This document shows positions 1 through 8,514 of a stretch of 44,209 nt of DNA, in pieces. The stretch's first letter is position 1; each line of letters begins with the position of its first letter. This DNA comes from Verrucomicrobiota bacterium. Its GTDB lineage: Bacteria > Verrucomicrobiota > Verrucomicrobiia > JAWXBN01. Location of the stretch: assembly GCA_034440155.1 (NCBI GenBank), contig JAWXBN010000083.1, positions 1-44,209 on the forward strand, given 5' to 3'. The notes beneath the pieces are model-generated. The model saw only the letters and a list, made by a program, of their open reading frames with translations. It did not search any database and was not told the origin of the DNA. Position numbers and translations under genes: made by a program.

Positions 1-2
1 AA

Positions 3-2615
3 GTCGCCCAGATCATTATCCGTCGCAACCAGAAAAATAGCTCCGAAAAACCCATTCAAGTTTTCGGAAAAGAATTCCCGAATGGACTGGAAGGGATTCC
101 GAGTATTTTCGGGTTAAACCCCTCCATCCTCGTGGAGAAAATCGCCCCCCTGCTCAAGCAATTTGCCCAGAGCCACGGCATTCAAATCGACCAAGACATG
201 ATTGACGGGGAGCTCAACCTCATTGATTTCACCTCGAAATACGAAGTCGATACGATCGCCCGCACCCCGACTTTCTGCCCGGGTTGCCCCCATCGTGATT
301 CGGCCAGTGTCCTGATGGATGTCAAAAAAGCATTCATGGACAAAGATTACATGAGGAAAAACCATCGTCGTGACCCGACGGATCTGGTTTTCCACGGGGA
401 CACCGGGTGTTACACCATGCTTATGTTCGAGCCCACCAAGGACCTGATGCATAATTATTCGGGCATGGGATTAGGCGGCGGCACCGGGGCAGGTATCGAT
501 CCTTTTATCAAAAATAAGCAGGTCGTATTCATGGGCGACGGAACCTTTTTCCATAGTGGACAACTCTCGATCACAAACGCCATCAAGAACCGCCAAGACA
601 TCACCTTTATTATATTAGATAATAAAACCACCGCCATGACCGGGCACCAGCCGACACCCTCGGTAGATTATGATTTACTCGGACGCGAGACATTTGCCCA
701 GGACATCGAGAAAGTCGTCCAAGGCATGGTCGAGGCCCATACTTCTACGATTGTCAGGACAAACCCGGCCTACCGCGAGAGTTACCGTGAGCTTCTCGAA
801 GAAACCATCCTCAAAGACGGGGTCAAAGTCATTATTGCCGACAAGGAATGCGGGATCACCTATCACCGGAAACAATTACGTGATGAACGTGCCGAGATTA
901 AAGCCAAGGGTTTTCTCGAATCCAAAACATTCATCAATATCACTCCTGATGTTTGTGAAAACTGCCTGGAGTGCACGAAGTCAACAGGTTGTCCAGGACT
1001 TATTTTTGTCGATACCGACTACGGTCGCAAGATCCAGACAGACCTTTCCTGGTGCGTGGCGGATACGGCCTGTACAAAGCTCCATGTCTGCCCCTCTTTT
1101 GAGGAAGTGACCATTTTCCGTAAAGCTGCGCCGCCCAATCCCTTGGATGCTTTCGAGCTCACTGGCATTACTGAGCCCCGCCTTTCTGAGTTTAAACACT
1201 CTTGGAAAATTTTCCTCGCCGGAGTCGGCGGGATGGGGATCGCCACATCGACAGCGATTCTTGTCCGTGCCGGGCACAAGGAAGGTTTTAACGTCATGTT
1301 CGCCGAGAAAAATGGTCTCGCCATCCGTAATGGCGGGGTTTATTCACTCGTGACATTCCTGAAGCCCGGACAAAACCATTCATCCCAAATATCCTCTTAT
1401 GGGAAAGCCGATGCCCTTCTCGGAATCGATATCCTGGAGGCCACTCGTAGCCTTGATCCTAAAGGCCATACCCGGATCGCCTCACCTGACTACACCACAG
1501 CGGTCATTAATACCGAGAAGACACCGACCATTATGACGCTTCTCGGCCGTGAGGATTTTGATGTATCCTCCTTGGAGAAAATCATCCGCCGCTATACAAA
1601 GCCCTCCACCTATTTCAGTTTTAATGTCTCGCAATTTGCCGAGAAGATCTTCGGCACAAAACTCTATGTGAATATCATGATGATCGGCATCGCCTACCAG
1701 AAGGGCCTCCTCCCGATGAGCGTGGAGAGCATCGAGTGGGCCATTCGCGAAACGACCGGCGGGGCTTCCCTGACAAATCTTAAAGCCTTTGCCTTGGGCC
1801 GTAAAATGGTCTGTGATCCCCAGCTTTTTGGATTCACCCCTGCAAACAATTACCTGAAAATACTCGAAGAAAAAGCGGGTATTCTAGCCATCAAAAATCA
1901 GGCCCTTGCCCAAAGCTACCGGGATCTCGTCGAAGAAACCGTCCAGAAAATCCAGATCGACAGTGACGGGCATTACCACTTGGCCATCCGTCTTTACGAC
2001 TGTATCCAGTTCCAGAATATGGACTATGCCAAAACTTATATTTCGATGCTGACCCAGGTTTACCAAAAGGACTCGAAAGAATTTGGTTATCTGGCCACAA
2101 AAGCTGTCATCCAAAATCTCGCCAAGGTCATGTGTATCAAGGATGAATTCTATGTCGCCCACCTTTTGACCTCGGAAGAGAAACTCGCGCGTGATCGCCA
2201 ACGTTATACCATCGATCCAAAGCGCGGGGATAAAATCACTTATACCCATCTGAATAAACCTCACTATGAATTTTTCGGGCATTCCATCGATTTCAGGATT
2301 AATACGAAAAACTGGATGCTCAGCACACTCAAACGAATGAAATTCCTCCGCCCATTCTTGGGTTCCTGGCATTTCGGCCATGAAAAAGCTTTCCGCGATT
2401 GGTATATCAGCCTCGTTCGTGAATTCCACCTGACAACGGCGAAAGGTTATGAATTAACCATTCAAATACTTCGTTTACCCGAGTCGGTCAGTGGTTATTA
2501 TACAGTATCCCGCCCCAAAATGCAGGAAGCAAAAGAACGAGCTGACTACCTTAAAGATGTCATTTCGAGCTTGCCCGCCCAGCAACAGACCCAGCCCGAT
2601 CTCTCCAAAAAATGA
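3..2615 (+). CDS. iorA: Indolepyruvate:ferredoxin oxidoreductase, fused alpha/beta type (5' partial)
   Basis: This enzyme oxidatively decarboxylates aryl pyruvates (indolepyruvate, phenylpyruvate) to aryl-acetyl-CoA, passing electrons to ferredoxin. The frame is open from the window edge, so the N-terminal pyrimidine-binding part lies upstream; the first in-frame GTG (132) is internal. Visible in order: a TPP-binding region starting at CPGCPHRDSA (about 285); a Fe-S domain with CENCLECTKSTGCPG (from 953) and CVADTACTKLHVCPSF (about 1054-1101); a gamma-type domain beginning with a GVGGMG dinucleotide-like loop (about 1220) and AEKNGLAIRNGG; and a long C-terminal region typical of the fused bacterial form. 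The cysteine spacing matches the fused IorAB type rather than the separate archaeal subunits. The stop overlaps the next start (ATGA), suggesting coupled translation with a pterin dehydratase. The general family is certain; the exact 2-oxoacid substrate is inferred. Confidence 0.88.
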   Translation, partial: VAQIIIRRNQKNSSEKPIQVFGKEFPNGLEGIPSIFGLNPSILVEKIAPLLKQFAQSHGIQIDQDMIDGELNLIDFTSKYEVDTIARTPTFCPGCPHRDSASVLMDVKKAFMDKDYMRKNHRRDPTDLVFHGDTGCYTMLMFEPTKDLMHNYSGMGLGGGTGAGIDPFIKNKQVVFMGDGTFFHSGQLSITNAIKNRQDITFIILDNKTTAMTGHQPTPSVDYDLLGRETFAQDIEKVVQGMVEAHTSTIVRTNPAYRESYRELLEETILKDGVKVIIADKECGITYHRKQLRDERAEIKAKGFLESKTFINITPDVCENCLECTKSTGCPGLIFVDTDYGRKIQTDLSWCVADTACTKLHVCPSFEEVTIFRKAAPPNPLDAFELTGITEPRLSEFKHSWKIFLAGVGGMGIATSTAILVRAGHKEGFNVMFAEKNGLAIRNGGVYSLVTFLKPGQNHSSQISSYGKADALLGIDILEATRSLDPKGHTRIASPDYTTAVINTEKTPTIMTLLGREDFDVSSLEKIIRRYTKPSTYFSFNVSQFAEKIFGTKLYVNIMMIGIAYQKGLLPMSVESIEWAIRETTGGASLTNLKAFALGRKMVCDPQLFGFTPANNYLKILEEKAGILAIKNQALAQSYRDLVEETVQKIQIDSDGHYHLAIRLYDCIQFQNMDYAKTYISMLTQVYQKDSKEFGYLATKAVIQNLAKVMCIKDEFYVAHLLTSEEKLARDRQRYTIDPKRGDKITYTHLNKPHYEFFGHSIDFRINTKNWMLSTLKRMKFLRPFLGSWHFGHEKAFRDWYISLVREFHLTTAKGYELTIQILRLPESVSGYYTVSRPKMQEAKERADYLKDVISSLPAQQQTQPDLSKK

Positions 2616-2887
2616 GTGTTTACTCCAAAAAGAAAACCGCGCAAGCCTTGGAAAAGATACCCGGCTGGAAATTAAATGGCTCCTCAATTTCAAGAACCTT
2701 TGTTTTTGAGGATTTTATCGCGGCTATGGGTTTTGTCACCCAGGTGGCTATACTTGCAGAAAAAGCCTTCCACCACCCCGATATCAATATCCGCTGGAAT
2801 AAAGTGACGATCACCCTTTCGACACATGATGTGAGCGGCCTGACCAAAAAAGATTTTGATCTGGCAGGAAAATTGCAAGTGTTATAG
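2612..2887 (+). CDS. phhB: Pterin-4a-carbinolamine dehydratase
   Basis: This small protein (91 aa) dehydrates 4a-hydroxytetrahydropterin, recycling the cofactor of aromatic amino acid hydroxylases. The family signature is clear: W-K plus R-x-F-x-F-x-D-F near residues 20-35, then AEKAFHHPDINIRWNKV (residues 49-65) with the paired histidines, and THDVSGLTKKD. Length is typical (about 90-110 aa). The ATG overlaps the IOR stop by 4 nt, so the two are probably co-translated. The pairing makes sense as aromatic amino acid catabolism, since phenylalanine hydroxylase and phenylpyruvate oxidation belong to related routes, but no hydroxylase gene is present in this window. Family assignment is firm; the role in this operon is inference. 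Confidence 0.9.
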   Translation: MSVYSKKKTAQALEKIPGWKLNGSSISRTFVFEDFIAAMGFVTQVAILAEKAFHHPDINIRWNKVTITLSTHDVSGLTKKDFDLAGKLQVL

Positions 2888-3117
2888 GACATCTCTCCTC
2901 TTTTTTTGGTGCACCCATCCAAGCAAGATGGAAGGGATCATTATCATCCCCTTTGGCATTAATTTCTTACGACAAAGATCTAAAATCTGGTCCATGTCCT
3001 GTAAAGCCATCTCCATCAGACCATACCCACACGGATAAAATCATCCTGGACGATTTGGCCAATGGGGCCAAATCTGCCGTGAGGAAATCGAGCGTGTTTA
3101 TCCTATATCAATGTTCA

Positions 3118-3150
3118 CAAAAAAGGCGGCCCTGGAGATGGACCGCCTTG
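3118..3150 (-). terminator. Rho-independent terminator of the leftward sugar operon
   Basis: Arms AAGGCGG (3123-3129) and CCGCCTT (3143-3149) enclose a 13-nt loop. Read leftwards, the hairpin is followed by a run of six T (complement of 3119-3124). It lies about 35 nt past the epimerase stop. The rest of 2888-3183 shows no convincing gene. Confidence 0.8.
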
Positions 3151-3183
3151 GAAAGCGATTTCTTTAATTTATCTGAGAAAGAA

Positions 3184-4029
3184 TTATTTCAACGCTTGTT
3201 TCAGAAATTTAAGTCCATTGACTGCGATTTCATCGCGGGTGGGCTCGATCCGGCGCCAGATCGCGGCAGCGCGGGCAATCACCTTTACATCGGTTGTGAA
3301 TGATTCAATCACGATATCACCTTTGTAACCGATTGATTTTAATGCCGTCTTAATTGGTTTCCAATCCGTATGATCATTACCGGGAGTCCCGCGGTCACTG
3401 CCACAAGCATGGAAATGCCCGAGCAATTTGCCCGCTTTTTTGATCGCTGCGCCGAGGTCTTTTTGCTCGATATTCATGTGGAATGTATCGAGGTGGATCT
3501 TCAGGGCGTTGCTATTAACGGCTTTCACCATGGCGAGGGCCTGGTCAATGGTATTGATGAAGTCTGTCTCGAAACGGTTGAGGGGCTCCAAACAAAGGGT
3601 CACGTTCTTTTTCTCAGCGTATTTGGCTAGTTGCTTGAGGTTTTTAACCACTGTGGCCCATTGTTTCTTGTATTCTGTCGGCTCCACCGCATCCGCACGC
3701 CCGACACTGGAGTAGATCGGACCGGCAAAGGTTTTACATCCAAGGGCAGCCATCTGGTCGATAACCCCTGTAATATATTTCATGGATGTTTTTTGTTGTA
3801 GGGCATTCCCACGAAAATCGCGGTCGGGTCCCATGGCCGCGCAAATTGATCCGCAGACAAGTCCGTTTTTATCAAGGTGTTTTTTGATAAAGGCCGGATC
3901 GATATGGGAAGGATCTTCAATGGCGATTTCGACAGAATCAAAACCCCATTTTTTAAACTTCGGGAAAAGTTTCACGCTATCATTGGTGAAGGGTGAAACA
4001 AAAAGGAACGTGTTTACTCCGTATCTCAT
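3184..4029 (-). CDS. Ketose 3-epimerase (D-tagatose/D-psicose 3-epimerase family TIM barrel)
   Basis: Sugar isomerase/epimerase of the AP-endonuclease-2 TIM-barrel superfamily, 281 aa. The four metal and catalytic residues of D-psicose/D-tagatose 3-epimerases can be placed: Glu148 in LEPLNRFET, Asp181 in HLDTFHMNIE, His207 in GHFHACGSDRG and Glu242 in VIESF. The spacing equals that of the Agrobacterium enzyme shifted by two. These enzymes interconvert free ketoses at C3 with Mn2+ or Co2+. The start has a good ribosome site (AGGAG 9 nt upstream). It is the last gene of a three-gene leftward operon with a VCBS protein and a Gfo/Idh dehydrogenase, consistent with oxidation and epimerisation of an unusual sugar. 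The exact sugar cannot be read from sequence; a myo-inosose or other sugar isomerase is the main alternative. Confidence 0.85.
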   Translation of the reverse strand: MRYGVNTFLFVSPFTNDSVKLFPKFKKWGFDSVEIAIEDPSHIDPAFIKKHLDKNGLVCGSICAAMGPDRDFRGNALQQKTSMKYITGVIDQMAALGCKTFAGPIYSSVGRADAVEPTEYKKQWATVVKNLKQLAKYAEKKNVTLCLEPLNRFETDFINTIDQALAMVKAVNSNALKIHLDTFHMNIEQKDLGAAIKKAGKLLGHFHACGSDRGTPGNDHTDWKPIKTALKSIGYKGDIVIESFTTDVKVIARAAAIWRRIEPTRDEIAVNGLKFLKQALK

Positions 4030-4065
4030 ACTAAATTCTCCTGTAATTTGTGTTTAATTATTTTC

Positions 4066-5199
4066 TTAGCACCAAGGGGTTGGCTGAGGGCTGGGGCCTT
4101 CGTTCCAGAATATATACAGACCATCTTTTCCGGGGGCAATAATTTCCGGAAGCCCATCTCCATTAAGGTCTTTAACCTCAAAATAGATGCCACATCCCTT
4201 GGCTTCATTGAGGGAACCGTAGGTGATGACCTGTTTGGCAAATCCTTCACCAGTCCATTTATAGTAATAAATCCCGTAATCATCCCATTCTCCGGGTTCT
4301 GCTCCGCAATGGGCACGGTGGCGTTTTCCCGTGACGAGCTCTGGTTTACCGTCGCCGTCAATATCCAGCCACTGGAGATCATGGAACTGCGCATTAAAAG
4401 GATCAATCGGGTGCTTGATCCAGGTACGTTTGCCGCCCTCGATCTTTTGTTCCCACCAGTCGAGCCCATAGCCGTGGGCGTTACCCACGATGATTTCGCC
4501 TTTGCCGTCGCCGTTGATGTCGGCAATGATAGCCGGGCAACTGAGAGCCGGGCTGATCTTGTCGGGCCAATCATTGTGCCATATCCATTTGTCCTTCCAA
4601 GGACTGGCAGGACATTCCAGCCAGCCTTTAGAGAAAAGCAGATCCATGCGACCGTTACCGGCTATGTCACCGCAACCAAAACCGTGTCCCTGTGACTCAC
4701 CCTCGGCTAAGGTATGCAGGACGATACGTTCGAACTTGCCAGTCCCTTTCCTGTCTTTATCGGTCACAAGTTTATAGATAAATATTTCCTGGGAAGCGAC
4801 GGAATTTGGAACTATTTCGATGATGCCGTCACCATCGATATCCCACGCACGGGTGGTTTCTAGGCCCTTAATTTCCCCTTCGGATTCATGAATAGCCCAA
4901 GGTTTATCCGTTTTTCCAGGGTTTTCAAACCAGCGCATGGATTTGCTCCAGAATCCACCGGAGACAAAGTCGAGATAACCGTCCCCATTAATATCAAGGG
5001 AAATGGAGGAAAAATCGTCATAATATTCCCCGTAACGTTTGGGTTCATAAATTTGTTTTTTGATCCGGAAATCCGGTCCTTTGTACCAGTATCCCCCGCT
5101 GACAATGTCAAGAACACCGTCACCATCGACATCAAACACCCCGGCGGCTTCGAAGGGTTCGTCCGATACCCACTGTTTTCTCCAACGTAATGGTCCCAT
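4066..5199 (-). CDS. FG-GAP/VCBS repeat protein, apparently without signal peptide
   Basis: About 377 aa built from at least seven calcium-binding-like repeats of the D-x-D/N-G-D-G type: DVDGDGVLDIV, DINGDGYLDFV, DIDGDGIIEIV, DIAGNGRMDLL, DINGDGKGEII, DIDGDGKPELV and DLNGDGLPEII. This spacing suggests a seven-bladed beta-propeller of the integrin-alpha/VCBS type. I chose ATG 5199 because a purine-rich ribosome site (AAAAGAGAG) precedes it; the longer frame to 5247 would start inside an intergenic inverted repeat. No hydrophobic leader is present with either start, which is unusual for this normally exported fold. It sits 36 nt upstream of the epimerase and downstream of the dehydrogenase. No enzymatic function can be assigned; sugar binding or a lyase-like propeller are possibilities only. 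Confidence 0.75.
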   Translation of the reverse strand: MGPLRWRKQWVSDEPFEAAGVFDVDGDGVLDIVSGGYWYKGPDFRIKKQIYEPKRYGEYYDDFSSISLDINGDGYLDFVSGGFWSKSMRWFENPGKTDKPWAIHESEGEIKGLETTRAWDIDGDGIIEIVPNSVASQEIFIYKLVTDKDRKGTGKFERIVLHTLAEGESQGHGFGCGDIAGNGRMDLLFSKGWLECPASPWKDKWIWHNDWPDKISPALSCPAIIADINGDGKGEIIVGNAHGYGLDWWEQKIEGGKRTWIKHPIDPFNAQFHDLQWLDIDGDGKPELVTGKRHRAHCGAEPGEWDDYGIYYYKWTGEGFAKQVITYGSLNEAKGCGIYFEVKDLNGDGLPEIIAPGKDGLYIFWNEGPSPQPTPWC

Positions 5200-5232
5200 A
5201 AAAATCTCTCTTTTAAAAAAATCAAAGCCCAC

Positions 5233-5283
5233 GTTCCCCACGGGCAAAAATTAATTATTTACATTTTTAAGCCCGTGGGGAAC
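5233..5283. repeat. 13-bp perfect inverted repeat between operon genes
   Basis: GTTCCCCACGGGC (5233-5245) and GCCCGTGGGGAAC (5271-5283) are perfect complements flanking an AT-rich 25-nt spacer. The element lies between the dehydrogenase stop (5309) and the VCBS start (5199). Neither side has an immediate long T run, so it looks more like an mRNA-stabilising or attenuating hairpin than a simple terminator. Read leftwards there is a looser T stretch about 15 nt beyond. Confidence 0.7.
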
Positions 5284-5308
5284 ACAGGCTCTATAACTGT
5301 CAGGTCTA

Positions 5309-6361
5309 TTATTTTCCAAAACGCAGACGGATGTATTCGCGGGCGACCTTGATGTCTTCGAGGGCTTCGGCGGCGTCGCAGGCTGGTTTGGCTTTGCCCG
5401 CCACTGCGGCGACGAAGTTTTCCGCCTGCTTGAACATCGCGTGATCAAACGGTAACATCGGCACCGTTGTGGTCGGAGAAACACCCTCGACACCGTCCTT
5501 GAAAATCTCGATACGACCAGGGCGATTGTGAGCGAGCGGGCATGGGAGTTCGATTTTGATATAACCTTTTTCAAATCCGATAAGGTAGGACTCCTGCCAG
5601 TCCATGGACGTGAAATAAGGAGTCATCTCTAGAACAATCGGAATCCCGCTGATACTTTCGCCAGCCATGAGAACTCCTGATTTTTCCGCATACGTCGCGC
5701 GATAACGTTCCCCAAGCAGATAGGCGATCAAATTGACCTGGTGGATGAAATAATTAACGAAACCTTGATATTCATTATTGAGAGTCTCGTCCATATCGGG
5801 CGGATTCGGATCACCGAGAATGGTCGGCACCTTCTCGTCAGTGGAAATCAATCCTCTAGCTCCGTTTCCAACCCAATCCCCAGCAGGCATCAGAGCCCGG
5901 ATGTACTTCATCTTACCGACTTCCCCAGAGGTTTTCCAATCGGCAATTTGTTTGATGGCATACGCCACCGCGGGGTCGTTCCGCTTATGATAGCCGACCA
6001 TCTGCCAAGTTCCGGTTTCCTGAAGGGCTTTGCAGATTTTTTCGCCGGTGGCAATGGAGTTAGAAATAGGTTTTTCCGTGAAAACCGGAAGTTTATGTTT
6101 AGCAATCATCGGAATAATCGATCCGTGGAAGTGGAAAGGCTGGGAGGCGACGACCCCATCGAGTTTTTCAGCAGCAAACATTTCTTCTGCTGTCAAATAG
6201 ACCTTTGGCACTCCATAACGGGCGGCGACGAGTTTACCCATTTCAGGGCGAAGCTCGGAAATGGCGACGACTTCACAGTCGGGGACGTTGACGTAATTTT
6301 GAAGGTGCGCGCGCTGTCCCATGAATCCGACGCCGACGAAACCGATTTTGACTTTTGACAT
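5309..6361 (-). CDS. Gfo/Idh/MocA family NAD(P)-dependent dehydrogenase
   Basis: Sugar or cyclitol oxidoreductase, 350 aa, usual family length. The Rossmann motif GFVGVGFMG lies at residues 7-15 and the family hallmark EKP at 96-98 (FTEKPIS). The C-terminal half has the alpha/beta dimerisation domain, with FINYFIHQVN-type residues (FVNYFIHQVNL about 207-217). It is the first gene of the leftward operon with the VCBS protein and the ketose epimerase. It starts 129 bp from the likely AraC start, so it is probably controlled by that regulator through the palindrome at 6388-6407. The substrate is unknown; the epimerase neighbour suggests a 3-keto sugar or rare ketose pathway. Confidence 0.85.
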   Translation of the reverse strand: MSKVKIGFVGVGFMGQRAHLQNYVNVPDCEVVAISELRPEMGKLVAARYGVPKVYLTAEEMFAAEKLDGVVASQPFHFHGSIIPMIAKHKLPVFTEKPISNSIATGEKICKALQETGTWQMVGYHKRNDPAVAYAIKQIADWKTSGEVGKMKYIRALMPAGDWVGNGARGLISTDEKVPTILGDPNPPDMDETLNNEYQGFVNYFIHQVNLIAYLLGERYRATYAEKSGVLMAGESISGIPIVLEMTPYFTSMDWQESYLIGFEKGYIKIELPCPLAHNRPGRIEIFKDGVEGVSPTTTVPMLPFDHAMFKQAENFVAAVAGKAKPACDAAEALEDIKVAREYIRLRFGK

Positions 6362-6387
6362 AGTGGATGGATTTTTGTTTAGGGTTA

Positions 6388-6461
6388 ATCAAAGCAATGA
6401 TTGCTTTTCATCTCATTAAGAACCCCTTCCAGAAAACCGCCAGAGCGCAAATTGCTTTGAT
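6388..6461. promoter_or_regulatory. Candidate operator: AAAGCAAT/ATTGCTTT half-sites in the divergent region
   Basis: AAAGCAAT (6391-6398) and ATTGCTTT (6400-6407) form an 8-bp palindrome with a 1-bp centre. A third half-site, ATTGCTTTGAT (6451-6461), is an 11-bp reverse complement of 6388-6398. The group sits between the dehydrogenase start (6361) and the likely AraC start (6490), as expected for an AraC-type autoregulated divergent promoter. The third site overlaps a GCAAATTGC word at 6447-6455. Confidence 0.5.
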
Positions 6462-6489
6462 TTGTCATAAATTGCCCTACCATTCATCG

Positions 6490-7230
6490 ATGAAGAATGT
6501 CTATCCTCTCGGAGTCGGGTACTTGAATGCAAGCCCCGACTGGAGGTATCCGGCCCATAAACACAAGCATCACGAGATTATCGTGATCCTCAAGGGACAG
6601 TTAAAGGTCATCATGCATGGAAAAACATTCCTGGCAAAAAGTGGTGATTTATTGCTCTACCATGCAAATGTCTCCCATGATGAGTTCGCAGACAAGAGTA
6701 ATCCCCCCCAGACCCTTTTTATGGGGATACCCCGGAGTTATAACCTCTCGGGCATTCCTCCCCACGTCCACGACAGTAACCGCCGGGTGAGCAATTTGCT
6801 CCGGTGGATCCAGGAGGAACAATTCTGCCATAATCCTGCCAGTAGCGCCGCGCAAATTGCCTTTTTAGAAGCTATCATTGTCGAGTTACAGCGTCTCAGC
6901 GGTAACCGGGAGAATCCCCTGATTGAGAAAATTAGAAGTTTTATTTGTGACAGGCTCTCCAGTGACTTGACGGTCGATGACCTCGCACAAGTTGCACAAC
7001 TCAGTAAATTCGCCTTTATCCGGAAATATAAAAAAGTCTCCGGGTATACTCCGATGGAGGAAGTTCGCAAAATTAGGTTAGAAACCGCGCGCCAACTCCT
7101 CCTTAGCCAGAATCTCCCCCTTAAGGAAATCGCCCCCCAAGTTGGTTACGGAGATGAGTTCCAACTTTCCCGAGCCCTCCGGAAAATCTACGGTACGGGG
7201 GCTCGTAAGCTACGGGCATCAATCAAGTAG
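6490..7230 (+). CDS. AraC-family transcriptional regulator
   Basis: About 246 aa. The N-terminal cupin sugar-sensing domain is shown by HKHKHHEIIVILKG and a GDLLLYHANVSHDE stretch. The C-terminal pair of helix-turn-helix motifs follows (LTVDDLAQVAQLSKFAFIRK, then PLKEIAPQVGYGDEFQLSRA, 20 residues each). The frame extends upstream to a TTG at 6367, but that stretch crosses the operator-like palindrome and encodes nothing family-like, so ATG 6490 is preferred; no strong ribosome site is seen for either start. It is divergent from the dehydrogenase-VCBS-epimerase operon and is probably its activator or repressor in response to the sugar substrate. The regulator family is certain and the regulon is inferred. 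Confidence 0.85.
   Translation: MKNVYPLGVGYLNASPDWRYPAHKHKHHEIIVILKGQLKVIMHGKTFLAKSGDLLLYHANVSHDEFADKSNPPQTLFMGIPRSYNLSGIPPHVHDSNRRVSNLLRWIQEEQFCHNPASSAAQIAFLEAIIVELQRLSGNRENPLIEKIRSFICDRLSSDLTVDDLAQVAQLSKFAFIRKYKKVSGYTPMEEVRKIRLETARQLLLSQNLPLKEIAPQVGYGDEFQLSRALRKIYGTGARKLRASIK
6789..6801. repeat. Full 13-bp form GAGCAATTTGCTC inside araC
   Basis: Coded as Val-Ser-Asn-Leu-Leu-Arg, i.e. in codon phase AGC-AAT-TTG-CTC, unlike the usual CAA-TTT-GC phase. Confidence 0.8.
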
Positions 7231-7274
7231 ATCTTTAAAAATAAGGGCCATCTTAACTACGGAATAAAAAATCC

Positions 7275-8510
7275 CTATTTTTTTGTCAGGCCAAACTTAT
7301 CATGGATGATATTCGCGGCGCGATCGGCGTCTTTCAGGTCGATAATGACCGAGATTTTAATTTCCGAGGTGCTGATCAGCTGAATATTGATTTTTTCTTG
7401 GGCCAGAGCCTCAAACATTGTCGCGGCTACACCGGAATGGGAACGCATTCCCACCCCGACCACGGAAACTTTTGCCGCCTCGTGTTTTTGACCGAGGCGT
7501 ACTTCTGCAGAATCGACTTTATGCTCTAAGACAAAGGCCTCGATTGCCTTGGTCGCGCGGGCCTCATCCTCTTTAGACACAGTGAAGGTCAGGTCCGTGC
7601 TCTTGTCGCTGATACGGCTGTTATTCTGCACGATCATATCGACATTGATATTGGCATCAGACAATTGGCGGAAAAGCTTGGCAGCGATTCCAGGAACGTC
7701 TGGGAGATTCTCCACCGACACTTTGATTTGATTTTTATCCACTGACACACCACGAATGACGACATCTTCCATATTTTTTGTTTCCTCTTTAACAATTGTT
7801 CCTTCCTGATCCCCCATACTGGTGCGAACCTCAAAAATAACGCCGAATTTCTTCGCGAACTCCACCGAGCGTGATTGCATCACTTTGCTTCCAAGACTCG
7901 CCATTTCCAGCATTTCATCATAGGAAATCTCATGAATCTTCTGGGCTCCCTTTACAATTCTCGGGTCACAAGTATAAACCCCGTCCACATCGGTGTATAT
8001 CTGGCATAAATCCGCTTTTAATGCTGCCGCCAAGGCAATGGCAGTTAAATCAGAGCCGCCGCGTCCCAATGTGGTAATATGACCATCATTATTCTGCCCT
8101 TGGAATCCCGCCACGATCACGACCTCACCTGCATCCAAGTGGGCATGGACTTTTTTAGGGGTAATATTTTGAATCTTAGCCTTGCTGTGAAACCCGTCGG
8201 TGACAATCCCCGCCTGTGCCCCTGTCATGGAAGTGGCTTTAACACCGGCTGAATGCAGGGCCATCGCAGTCAAGGCAATGGTGGTTTGTTCACCCGTCGC
8301 GAGAAGCACGTCCATCTCCCGTTCACTGGGTTGGCCAGATACTTCCCTGGCAAGCTTGATCAAAGAATCCGTCACTCCACTCATTGCGGAAACAACAACG
8401 ACGATTTTGTTTCCCTCATCATGCCACTTTTTTACACGGGCGGCCACGTTACGGATCCTTTCAGGATTACCGACACTCGTCCCACCGTATTTTTGAACAA
8501 TCAATGCCAT
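7275..8510 (-). CDS. lysC: Aspartate kinase
   Basis: Phosphorylates aspartate, the first step towards lysine, threonine and methionine. At 411 aa it has the usual monofunctional length. KYGGTSVG (residues 7-14) opens the amino-acid-kinase domain and GRGGSDLTAIALA is the substrate loop. Two ACT domains follow (NLPDVPGIAAKLFRQLSDAN and GVAATMFEALAQEKINI regions), indicating feedback regulation by lysine and/or threonine. It is the last gene of a leftward hom-thrC-lysC operon, with only 4 nt separating it from thrC, so the whole branch from aspartate to threonine except aspartate-semialdehyde dehydrogenase and homoserine kinase is encoded together. Confidence 0.96.
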   Translation of the reverse strand: MALIVQKYGGTSVGNPERIRNVAARVKKWHDEGNKIVVVVSAMSGVTDSLIKLAREVSGQPSEREMDVLLATGEQTTIALTAMALHSAGVKATSMTGAQAGIVTDGFHSKAKIQNITPKKVHAHLDAGEVVIVAGFQGQNNDGHITTLGRGGSDLTAIALAAALKADLCQIYTDVDGVYTCDPRIVKGAQKIHEISYDEMLEMASLGSKVMQSRSVEFAKKFGVIFEVRTSMGDQEGTIVKEETKNMEDVVIRGVSVDKNQIKVSVENLPDVPGIAAKLFRQLSDANINVDMIVQNNSRISDKSTDLTFTVSKEDEARATKAIEAFVLEHKVDSAEVRLGQKHEAAKVSVVGVGMRSHSGVAATMFEALAQEKINIQLISTSEIKISVIIDLKDADRAANIIHDKFGLTKK

Positions 8511-8514
8511 AAAT

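Noticed and set aside
2953-3303. A 116-aa rightward frame
   Set aside because: It overlaps the terminator and the start of the antisense epimerase gene, and its sequence resembles no protein.
4048-4695. A 215-aa frame opposite the VCBS gene
   Set aside because: Mirror of the repeats; composition is typical of a reverse-strand shadow.
5741-6358. A 205-aa rightward frame
   Set aside because: Antisense shadow of the Gfo/Idh dehydrogenase, whose motifs are clear.
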